Below, in pieces: positions 30,872 to 38,202 of a stretch of 38,202 nucleotides of DNA (positions are counted from its first letter, which is position 1; each line of letters begins with the position of its first letter). This stretch comes from Lentzea pudingi (lineage in GTDB: Bacteria; Actinomycetota; Actinomycetes; Mycobacteriales; Pseudonocardiaceae). The notes beneath the pieces were generated by a model. That model was not told the origin of the DNA, searched no databases, and worked only from the letters and a program-made list of their open reading frames with translations. A program made the translations under genes and the position numbers. The stretch lies in NCBI RefSeq assembly GCF_014646255.1, contig NZ_BMNC01000031.1, positions 1 through 38,202 of the forward strand, in the 5' to 3' direction.

Positions 30872-32105
30872 TGGCCTGGTAGCGGTCGAGCGCCACCTGG
30901 CGTTCGACCGCGTGGTCCACGATCGGCGGGATGTCCTTCGAGTCAGGCGCGTACTTCGTGACGTACAGGCCGTCCGGGTCGAACTTCTTGGCCTGGGTCA
31001 TCGGGTTGAAGACGCGGAAGAACGGCGATGCGTCCGTGCCGCTGCCCGCGACCCACTGCCAGTTGTGCTGGTTCGAGGCGATGTCGCCGTCGACCAGGTG
31101 CTCCATGAAGTGCCGTGCACCCCACCACCACGGCAGGTGCAGGTCCTTGACCAGGAAGCTCGCGACGATCATGCGCACCCGGTTGTGCATGAAGCCTTCC
31201 TGCAACAGCTGCCGCATGCCGGCGTCGACGATCCCGAACCCAGTGCGCCCCTGCTTCCAGGCCTCGAACAGCTCCTGGTCGTCGTCGTGCACCATGCGGT
31301 CGAACTTGCGGTCGTAGTTCTCGCGCGCGGTCTCCGGCTTGTGCCACAGCACATCGGCGTAGAACTCACGCCACGCGAGCTCGCTGCGATACGTTCCGTC
31401 ACAGTCCTGGAGCAACGTGCGCGGGTGCAGGACACCCCACCGCAGGAACGCCGACATCCTGCTCGTCGCGTCCATGTCGGGCCTGTCGCGGGTCGTGTCG
31501 TAGTCCTCCAGCCGTTCGTCGCGGAACTTCTCCCAAAGTTGCAGCGCGTCCGGGAGTTTCTCGTCAACGGCCGGAACCTCGACGCTGTGCTCCGGCTTCA
31601 TCCAGTCCAGAGTGGACGCGTCGGTGTCCGCGGGCCTGCGCCAGCCGTGCTCCAGCCAGGCCTTGCGGAACGGCGTGAAGACCCTGAACGGCGTGCCGTC
31701 CTGCTTGTGCACCCGCCCCGGCGCGACGGCGTAGGGCGAGCCGGAGCGGACGAGTTCGATGTCCCCCAACGCTTCCTCGACGGCTTCGTCACGGCGTCGC
31801 CCGTACGGCGCGTAGTCCGCGGAGATGTGGACGCTCTCCGCCCCGATTTCCCTCGCGATGCGCGGAACGACCTCCACCGGATCACCGTGCACGACCATCA
31901 GGCGGCCGCCCAGTTCGTCGTTCAGGGCGTGCAAACAGCGGTGCAGGAAATCGATTCGCGGTTGCCCGGACGGTTTCAGCAACCGGTCGTCGAGAACGAA
32001 CAACGCGAGTGCGCGGGGCGATCTTTCGGATGCCGCGAGAATGGCGGGATGATCGGATGTCCGCAAATCGCGGCGGAACCAGACGAGCGACGGGGAAGAA
32101 CTCAC
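30861..32105 (-). CDS. phr: Deoxyribodipyrimidine photolyase (class I CPD photolyase/cryptochrome family)
   Basis: The 414-aa protein starts WFRRDLRTSDHPAI and has the antenna-domain pattern ALALFVLDDRLL. The FAD-binding C-terminal part contains ELAWREFYADVLWHKPE, MRQLLQEGFMHNRVRMIVAS, WWWGARHFMEHLVDGDIASN and NWQWVAGSGTDASPFFRVFN. It repairs UV-induced pyrimidine dimers with blue light. It is somewhat shorter than typical (~450-470 aa). GTG 32105 has no Shine-Dalgarno, but TAGCGT sits 6 nt upstream, so the mRNA is probably leaderless. The promoter lies in the end of the preceding small gene. Confidence 0.9.
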   Translation of the reverse strand: MSSSPSLVWFRRDLRTSDHPAILAASERSPRALALFVLDDRLLKPSGQPRIDFLHRCLHALNDELGGRLMVVHGDPVEVVPRIAREIGAESVHISADYAPYGRRRDEAVEEALGDIELVRSGSPYAVAPGRVHKQDGTPFRVFTPFRKAWLEHGWRRPADTDASTLDWMKPEHSVEVPAVDEKLPDALQLWEKFRDERLEDYDTTRDRPDMDATSRMSAFLRWGVLHPRTLLQDCDGTYRSELAWREFYADVLWHKPETARENYDRKFDRMVHDDDQELFEAWKQGRTGFGIVDAGMRQLLQEGFMHNRVRMIVASFLVKDLHLPWWWGARHFMEHLVDGDIASNQHNWQWVAGSGTDASPFFRVFNPMTQAKKFDPDGLYVTKYAPDSKDIPPIVDHAVERQVALDRYQAIKA

Positions 32106-32111
32106 CGTTCG

Positions 32112-32117
32112 ACGCTA
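32112..32117 (-). promoter_or_regulatory. -10 element of a probable leaderless phr promoter
   Basis: TAGCGT on the minus strand (32117-32112) fits TANNNT and ends 6 nt before GTG 32105. It spans the stop codon of the upstream hypothetical gene (32115-32117). The same hexamer appears before citrate synthase (33978-33973) and immediately before the amidohydrolase ATG. Confidence 0.45.
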
Positions 32118-32480
32118 AAGCGAGCCGGGCGGCTCTGCATGATGGCTGACCGCAGCCACCAGTTCGAGGACGACCAACCGCACCAGGCCGAGGAGGCGGC
32201 CGTAGTAGAGAGCCGTGTACGGCCGATACCCCTCCGACGCCGGATCAGCGAAGAACGGCACCACCTGCTGCAGGTCCCCAAGGCTCCGCGTGAGGTGCGC
32301 GATCATGTTCTCCTCGGGCTCGCCATCACCCTCGATCCAGGCTCCGACCCAGCTCAGCGCACTGATGTCCAGCTCGGTCATCTCGACACCCGCGACCTCG
32401 GCCCCAGACAGCCCCCGCGGGTAGGGCATCTTCCTCTGCCGCTCGTACAACCGAACGACCTCAGCGCGCACGTCCGTCAC
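32115..32480 (-). CDS. Hypothetical protein, 121 aa
   Basis: I do not recognise the family. The protein begins VTDVRAEVVRLYERQRKMPY and has a middle segment MTELDISALSWVGAWIE and a C-terminal Leu-rich helix (LGLVRLVVLELVAAVSH). It looks soluble and mostly helical. GTG 32480 is preceded by GGGGG, which supports this start over an in-frame codon at 32513 lying inside the citrate-synthase terminator. It ends 9 nt before phr and is on the same strand. Confidence 0.6.
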   Translation of the reverse strand: MTDVRAEVVRLYERQRKMPYPRGLSGAEVAGVEMTELDISALSWVGAWIEGDGEPEENMIAHLTRSLGDLQQVVPFFADPASEGYRPYTALYYGRLLGLVRLVVLELVAAVSHHAEPPGSL

Positions 32481-32501
32481 GCCCAACCCCCAGCAATGCG
32501 A

Positions 32502-32533
32502 AAGGCGCGCCACCCGGTGGGGTGACGCGCCTT
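32502..32533 (-). terminator. Terminator hairpin after citrate synthase
   Basis: AAGGCGCGCCACCC (32502-32515) pairs with GGGTGACGCGCCTT (32520-32533) with one mismatch and a 4-nt loop, 27 nt beyond the gltA stop. It separates gltA from the small hypothetical gene downstream. Confidence 0.75.
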
Positions 32534-32560
32534 CAGCCTGCCAGAAGAACTAGCCCGTGA

Positions 32561-33874
<1,314 letters not shown>

Positions 33875-33896
33875 TCATGTCCCTCTCAACGCTCGG

Positions 33897-33978
33897 ACGG
33901 GGTGGCGGCGGCCGGCACAGGCCGCCGTCGTCTCGGACCACCCCGTTGGGATCTGAGTCTTCAAGTCCACTCACGCTA
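33897..33978 (-). promoter_or_regulatory. Structured leader and promoter region of gltA
   Basis: A nested hairpin lies just upstream of the gltA ribosome site: outer arms ACGGGGTGG/CCACCCCGT (33897-33905 and 33938-33946), inner arms GGCGGCC/GGCCGCC (33907-33913 and 33920-33926) with a 6-nt loop. Further upstream TAGCGT (33978-33973, minus strand) is a possible -10, giving a leader of about 95 nt. The hairpin could stabilise the mRNA or act as a regulatory leader. Confidence 0.4.
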
Positions 33979-34097
33979 GTCGGCGGAAGGCCCGCCTCGC
34001 AGCAGCGGTGTGAACCGATTCTGTGAGATGGGACCGGCATCACATCCGTAATGCCAGTTTCTAGCGCGGCAACCCCACGGTAGTCCGATCCTCCGTT

Positions 34098-35030
34098 TTA
34101 TCCACCCAACGCGGCGGTGAGTTCGCTCGCAAAAGGCGGCTCCGCACCCGCACGCGAACATGTGATCGCGGCGGCCGCACCGGCATACGTCAATGCGGCG
34201 GTCCATTCCTCCGTGGAGAGGCCACGGATCTTCTCCGCGCTCAACGCGTCGTGGTCGTGCAGCCACGCGAGCAGGGAGCCCTGCACCGTGTCGCCGGCCC
34301 CGATCGTGTCGACCACGTCCACCTTCACGGGCGGCACGTCGACCTGTCCGGTGGCGGTGATCACGGACAGACCGTCACCACCTTTAGTCAGGACCACGGC
34401 GGCGGGTCCCTGTGAGATCCACGTCCTTGCGATCTCGATCACGTCGTCGGCCTCGGCGAGCCACTGCGCGTCCTCGACCGAGAGCTTCAGCAGCCCGACG
34501 TCGGGCAGCCACGACCGGAACCGCGCCCGGTACGCGCCCGGATCGTGGATGAGACCCGCCCGGATGTTGGGGTCGAGCGCCGTGAGCAAGCGCTTGCCCT
34601 CGCGCCGCAGCACCGTCTCGTAGACCGAGGCGCCGGGCTCCAGCACGAGCGAGAGCGTGCCGAACGACACGGCCTTCGCCTCGGCAGGCAGCGGACCGGG
34701 GTCCTCGACGAGCCGGTCGGCCGTGCCCTCGACGTAGAACGCGTAGCGAGCGGACCCGTCCTCCGCCAGGCCGACGACGGCGAGCGTGGTGTTCTCCGGT
34801 CCACGTTGGACCAGATCCGTTCCCACGTTCGACGCGTGCAGCCGCTTGACCAACTGCTCGCCGAAGTGGTCGGTCGACACCCGCGACAGGAAGCCCGTGG
34901 GCACGTCCTGCCGCCCGAGCGCGACAGCCACGTTGTACGGCCCGCCACCGAGCTTCGGCGCGAGCGGCGTGAGCTCATCGTCCCCCACCGGCACCATGTC
35001 GACCAGCGCCTCACCAGCAACCACGATCAC
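34098..35030 (-). CDS. PfkB-family carbohydrate kinase (fructokinase/ribokinase-like)
   Basis: The 310-aa protein has the PfkB layout: N-terminal VVAGEALVDMVP, GGGPYNVAVALGRQDVPTGF, and the C-terminal signature VDVVDTIGAGDTVQGSLLAW with the GAGD anion hole and catalytic Asp. It phosphorylates a sugar, probably fructose or a related ketose, using ATP. GTG 35030 lies 5 nt after the TetR stop, with AAGGAG inside the end of tetR. The pairing with a TetR gene is unusual for a sugar kinase; no transporter is nearby. Confidence 0.87.
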   Translation of the reverse strand: MIVVAGEALVDMVPVGDDELTPLAPKLGGGPYNVAVALGRQDVPTGFLSRVSTDHFGEQLVKRLHASNVGTDLVQRGPENTTLAVVGLAEDGSARYAFYVEGTADRLVEDPGPLPAEAKAVSFGTLSLVLEPGASVYETVLRREGKRLLTALDPNIRAGLIHDPGAYRARFRSWLPDVGLLKLSVEDAQWLAEADDVIEIARTWISQGPAAVVLTKGGDGLSVITATGQVDVPPVKVDVVDTIGAGDTVQGSLLAWLHDHDALSAEKIRGLSTEEWTAALTYAGAAAAITCSRAGAEPPFASELTAALGG

Positions 35031-35035
35031 GCGCT

Positions 35036-35626
35036 CTACTCCTTCTGGGAGACCCCGTTCCTCTGGAGCCCATCCAACAACAGTTCGCCCAGTGCGGTGA
35101 ACGCCTCGGCGTCCGAAACGCCTGCCCGTTTCGTGAGGACCCCGGTCTGGATGCCCTCGATGAGCAGGCCGGCCATCTCCGCGAACAACGTGGCGTGCAC
35201 CTCGCGGAACACGTGCCGCTCTACACCGTCCTGGATGAACGCCTTGATGCGCTCGGCCGCAGCGCGCGCGTTGCGTTCGTACGTGGCGCGCGTGGGCGGG
35301 AAGTCGGACACGTCCGCGATGAACGCCGCAGAGGCCTTCGACAGCTCCTCAGCAGCCCCCGCGAGGTAGCTGCCGATGCGTTTGCGCACGTCGTTGAGGC
35401 CCACGATGCGCTTCTCGATGCGTTCGGCAGCACCCTTGAAGTACCGCCCGACGACCCGGACCGCCAGCTGTTCCTTGCTGCCGGCGAGCGCGTAGAGCGT
35501 CGACTTCGAGCAGTGCAGCCTGCCCGCGATGTCGTCCAGCGTGAGATGCCCGAAGCCCTCGGTGAGGAACAACGCCTCCAACCGGGTGAGCAACTCGGCC
35601 TGCCGCTGCGTGAGCGCCCGCGTCAT
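35036..35626 (-). CDS. TetR-family transcriptional regulator
   Basis: The 196-aa regulator has the helix-turn-helix GFGHLTLDDIAGRLHCSKST then LYALAGSKEQL (about 28-60) and a helical C-terminal effector domain. ATG 35626 is used; an in-frame start six codons upstream lacks support. It is divergent from an acyl-CoA dehydrogenase across 82 nt containing symmetric sites, and co-transcribed with the PfkB kinase, so it probably controls both directions. An acyl-CoA or fatty-acid ligand is a reasonable guess given the divergent gene. Confidence 0.87.
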   Translation of the reverse strand: MTRALTQRQAELLTRLEALFLTEGFGHLTLDDIAGRLHCSKSTLYALAGSKEQLAVRVVGRYFKGAAERIEKRIVGLNDVRKRIGSYLAGAAEELSKASAAFIADVSDFPPTRATYERNARAAAERIKAFIQDGVERHVFREVHATLFAEMAGLLIEGIQTGVLTKRAGVSDAEAFTALGELLLDGLQRNGVSQKE

Positions 35627-35654
35627 GTGACGACCCTGCCACATTCACTGGCTG

Positions 35655-35694
35655 GTGTACTGCACAACGCACTAGAGTACAGCTACCAGTACAC
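35655..35694. promoter_or_regulatory. Operator candidate between tetR and the acyl-CoA dehydrogenase gene
   Basis: GTGTACTG (35655-35662) and CAGTACAC (35687-35694) are perfect reverse complements, and a third AGTACA-type half-site lies between them. This cluster of GTAC-centred half-sites fills the divergent promoter, as expected for TetR control of both transcripts. GGAGG at 35698-35702 is the ribosome site of the dehydrogenase. Confidence 0.5.
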
Positions 35695-35708
35695 ACCGGA
35701 GGTCGACG

Positions 35709-36848
35709 ATGCCCGCCGAGCGGTTGCTCCCCACGCAAGAGGCCGAGGACCTGATCGCGCTGGTCAGGGAGATCGCGCGGGACGAACTGAAGCCCCACGC
35801 CGCGGACGCCGAGGAGAACGAGAAGTTCCCCCGCGACGCGTTCCGCCTGCTGGGCAGGTCCGGCCTGCTGGGCCTGCCGTACCCGGAGGAGTTCGGCGGC
35901 GGCGAGCAGCCCTACGAGGTGTACCTGCAGGCCCTCGAAGAGGTCGCCTCCGCGTGGATGACGGTCGCCGTGGGCCTCTCCGTGCACGTGATGTCCTGCT
36001 ACGGCCTGGCCACCTTCGGCACCCGCGAGCAGCAGGACCGCTGGCTCCCGGAAATGCTCGAGGGCGAACTGCTGGGCGGCTACGCCCTGTCCGAGGTCCA
36101 GGCGGGCTCCGACCCGGCCGCCATGTCGACGAGGGCGGTCCGCAAGGGCTCCGAGTACGTCGTGAACGGCACCAAGGCGTGGATCACCCACGCAGGCGCC
36201 GCCGACTTCTACACCCTCATGGCCCGCACGTCCCCAGACGCAGGCCGAGGCATCTCCTGCTTCCTCTCCCCAGGCGAGACCAAGGGCATCACAGCGGCCA
36301 CCCCAGAACGCAAGATGGGCCTCACCGGCTCCATCACCGCACAACTGCAGTTCGACGACGTCCACTTCGGCACTGACCGCCTCCTCGGCAACGAGGGCGA
36401 CGGCCTCAAAATCGCACTGTCCGCTTTGGACTCGGGCCGCCTCGGCATCGCCGCCTGCGCCGTGGGCCTGGCCCAAGCAGCCCTGGACGAGGCAGTCGCC
36501 TACGCCAAGACGCGAACCCAGTTCGGCCGCCCGATCATCGAGTTCCAGGGCCTGGAATTCCTGCTGGCCGACATGGCAGCAGCAGTGGAATCGGCCCGCG
36601 CCACCTACCTGATGGCAGCCCGCCGCCGAGACCGAGGCCTCCCGTTCCGCCAGCAGGCGTCGATCGCCAAACTCATCGCCACGGACGCGGCGATGAAGGT
36701 GACGACCGACGCCGTCCAGGTCCTCGGCGGGGCCGGCTACACCCGCGACTTCCCGGTGGAGCGCTACATGCGCGAGGCCAAGGTCCTGCAAATCTTCGAG
36801 GGCACCAACCAGATCCAGCGCCTGGTGATCGGCCGAGGCCTCCGCTAG
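35709..36848 (+). CDS. Acyl-CoA dehydrogenase
   Basis: The 379-aa flavoenzyme has the normal length and motifs: YALSEVQAGSDPAAM (FAD/substrate loop), NGTKAWITHAG, TRTQFGRPIIEFQGLEFLLADM, and the C-terminal VLQIFEGTNQIQRLVIGR containing the catalytic Glu. It oxidises an acyl-CoA to the trans-2-enoyl-CoA, passing electrons to ETF. The chain-length preference cannot be read. Its stop overlaps that of the convergent amidohydrolase by 4 nt. In the second half codon choice moves to A- and C-ending codons. Confidence 0.92.
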   Translation: MPAERLLPTQEAEDLIALVREIARDELKPHAADAEENEKFPRDAFRLLGRSGLLGLPYPEEFGGGEQPYEVYLQALEEVASAWMTVAVGLSVHVMSCYGLATFGTREQQDRWLPEMLEGELLGGYALSEVQAGSDPAAMSTRAVRKGSEYVVNGTKAWITHAGAADFYTLMARTSPDAGRGISCFLSPGETKGITAATPERKMGLTGSITAQLQFDDVHFGTDRLLGNEGDGLKIALSALDSGRLGIAACAVGLAQAALDEAVAYAKTRTQFGRPIIEFQGLEFLLADMAAAVESARATYLMAARRRDRGLPFRQQASIAKLIATDAAMKVTTDAVQVLGGAGYTRDFPVERYMREAKVLQIFEGTNQIQRLVIGRGLR

Positions 36849-38056
36849 ACGCTCTCGCGGTAGAAGGGGTCGGCCACGACCCCTTCACCCTTGCCCTCGT
36901 CCCACGTGTAAACCGAACGCCCCTGCACGAACACCCGCAGCGCCCGGCTCATCACGTCAAGAGGATCCCCGGACCAGATCACCACATCGCCATCCAGCCC
37001 CACCTTCAACGACCCAACGCGGTCATCCAGCCCCATGATCCGAGCAGGAACCGTGGTGATGGACCGCAGCGCCACATCACTGTCCAGCCCTTCCTTCACC
37101 GCCAACGTGGCCTGGTGCACCAGGAAGTGAATGGGCACAACAGGGTGGTCGGTGGTGATCGCCAACTCCACCCCGGCCCGCGCCAAGATGCCAGGGTTCC
37201 GCAACCCCCGGTTGCGAAGCTCCACTTTGGACCGACTGGTGAACAACGGCCCGATGATGACCGGAATCTGCTTGTCAGCAATGACATCCGCAATCAGATG
37301 ACCCTCAGTCCCATGATTGAGGATCAACCGATACCCGAACTCCTCGGACAACCGAATGGCCGTGGCGATGTCGTCGGCCCGGTGCGCATGCTGACACCAC
37401 CCCAACTCACCGCTCAACACCTTGCCGAGGATCTCCATCGTGTTGTCCCGGTCAAAGGCCTTTCCGTCCTTGGCAGCCTCAGCCTTCTTGACCGCGTAGT
37501 CCTGCGCCTTGGTCAACTGGTCACGGATGACCGCCGCAACCCCCTGCCGCGTGGACGGCAACTTCCCCTTGTCGCCATAAACCCGCTTCGGGTTCTCCCC
37601 AAGCGCACTCTTCACACTGACAGGCTCCTTGACGAGCATCTCGTCAACGGTCCGCCCCCAACACTTGATCGCCACAGTCTGCCCACCAATGGGGTTACCA
37701 GACCCGGGCTTGATCACCGCCGTGGTAACCCCACCACTGAGCGCGTCGGCAAAACCGAGGTCAGCGGGGTTGATCGCATCAAGCGCCCGCATCCGAGCCC
37801 CAACAGGATCAGTCATCTCGTTGGTGTCCTGTCCGGCCCACCCCTCAGCCTCCTCGTGGACGCCGATGTGCGCATGAGCCTCGACAAAGCCAGGCAAAAC
37901 CCAGGCCCCGTCCGCATCGACAACCTCAGCCCCGTCAGGAATCTCGACGTCGCCCCCAACAGCAACGATCTTCCCGTCCCGGATGAGCACAGTCCCACCC
38001 TCAACAGGCGAACCATCAACGGGCACGACATAACCACCGGTAATCGCGATGTCCAT
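36845..38056 (-). CDS. Imidazolonepropionase-like amidohydrolase (metal-dependent)
   Basis: The 403-aa protein has an amidohydrolase fold with metal-binding GFVEAHAHIG (HxH, ~59-61), further His residues in CQHAHRADD and LNHGTEGHL, and the late TTDHPVVP Asp/His. The N-terminal DGKIVAVGGDVEIPDGAEVV and C-terminal GSLKVGLDGDVVIW form the beta-sandwich. It hydrolyses a cyclic amide or similar C-N bond; the substrate is unknown. The ATG at 38056 is used rather than TTG 38065, which lies within an inverted repeat. No Shine-Dalgarno is seen, suggesting a leaderless mRNA. Third positions are G- and T-rich. Confidence 0.85.
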   Translation of the reverse strand: MDIAITGGYVVPVDGSPVEGGTVLIRDGKIVAVGGDVEIPDGAEVVDADGAWVLPGFVEAHAHIGVHEEAEGWAGQDTNEMTDPVGARMRALDAINPADLGFADALSGGVTTAVIKPGSGNPIGGQTVAIKCWGRTVDEMLVKEPVSVKSALGENPKRVYGDKGKLPSTRQGVAAVIRDQLTKAQDYAVKKAEAAKDGKAFDRDNTMEILGKVLSGELGWCQHAHRADDIATAIRLSEEFGYRLILNHGTEGHLIADVIADKQIPVIIGPLFTSRSKVELRNRGLRNPGILARAGVELAITTDHPVVPIHFLVHQATLAVKEGLDSDVALRSITTVPARIMGLDDRVGSLKVGLDGDVVIWSGDPLDVMSRALRVFVQGRSVYTWDEGKGEGVVADPFYRESV

Positions 38057-38057
38057 G

Positions 38058-38072
38058 GTTAGCAACGCTAAC
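38058..38072 (-). promoter_or_regulatory. Inverted repeat overlapping the amidohydrolase promoter
   Basis: GTTAGC-N3-GCTAAC (38058-38072) lies 1 nt before the ATG. It contains a TAGCGT -10 (minus strand) at leaderless distance, so a repressor bound here would block transcription. The half-site GTTAGC also forms the palindrome at 11840-11853. Confidence 0.4.
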
Positions 38073-38143
38073 GGTTACCCGCGAAGTCAGCCACCCCTGA
38101 CCGAACGCGATGCCGCAGGCGAGCCGTCCTGTCCTTCGTCTTT

Positions 38144-38202
38144 AGCAAGCGCACTGGGCGGTGGGGTCCCATCACGAGTCGCGCCATAGCACTTGCTGCA
38201 TG
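38144..38202. repeat. Hairpin repeat R2, copy 2 (left part; cut by the window end)
   Basis: These 59 bases equal 22274-22332 with a single difference (A for T at 38191). They include the outer 21-nt arm (38158-38178), and the preceding ~35 nt also resemble copy 1. The inner stem and right arm would lie beyond the window. The copy is in the same orientation as copy 1 and follows the 5' end of the amidohydrolase gene. Confidence 0.8.

Noticed and set aside
30912..32525. A 537-codon plus-strand frame opposite phr and the small hypothetical gene
   Set aside because: The photolyase motifs on the minus strand are complete; this frame is the complementary shadow.
33875..34097. CRP/GlxR-type site (TGTGA...TCACA) upstream of gltA
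   Set aside because: The half-sites at about 34021-34043 are 13 nt apart instead of 6, so the match is not credible.

Overview
The window comes from a high-GC actinomycete. The content fits a member of the Pseudonocardiales (Lentzea/Saccharothrix/Amycolatopsis-like): an iniBAC-type dynamin locus, EspC- and WXG-type type VII secretion proteins, very tight operons with 1-4 nt stop/start overlaps, and many GTG, TTG or apparently leaderless starts. The genus is an inference; there is no rRNA gene. Almost every kilobase is coding, with genes on both strands.

Layout. 1-9.5 kb: an envelope-stress locus with a large LuxR/ATPase regulator (IniR-like) and a truncated Hsp70-like protein on the minus strand. 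These are divergent from iniB; then come iniA and iniC (two dynamin-like GTPases) and an in-frame GNAT-PhzF fusion. 9.7-12.2 kb: a LysR regulator, a hairpin repeat, and a redox pair (NmrA/QorB-like oxidoreductase with a divergent HxlR/QorR-like regulator). 12.4-16.4 kb: a two-domain gamma-glutamylcyclotransferase-like protein abutting a tnpB-only transposon whose promoter carries a perfect LexA-type palindrome. A lipoprotein, a serine-less alpha/beta-hydrolase fold protein and a hypothetical protein follow.

16.6-21.1 kb: the best candidate for an undescribed system. Two paralogous ~85-aa helical proteins, a soluble three-module FtsK/EccC-like ATPase in which only the middle module keeps Walker motifs, a helical partner protein and a GNAT protein are all joined by overlapping or abutting codons. 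21.2-26.1 kb: a CurA-like NADP oxidoreductase, a repeat cluster, then an AGPS-like flavoprotein divergent from a TetR-glpD pair (same neighbourhood as Rv2249c-Rv2251 of M. tuberculosis). 26.2-28.7 kb: a minus-strand YbaB/EspC-like/WXG triad without secretion machinery. 28.8-34 kb: a NatAB-type ABC exporter, photolyase, a small hypothetical gene and citrate synthase. 34.1-38.1 kb: a TetR-PfkB kinase pair divergent from an acyl-CoA dehydrogenase, and an imidazolonepropionase-like amidohydrolase.

Two repeat families recur in the same orientation: R1 at 16-75 and 22503-22563, and R2, the outer part of a ~150-nt nested hairpin, at 22274-22429 and 38144-38202. Around them the plus strand is strikingly rich in A and C whichever strand is coding. 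This strand-asymmetric composition is not explained by the genes. All assignments come from reading the sequence; no database search or computation was run.
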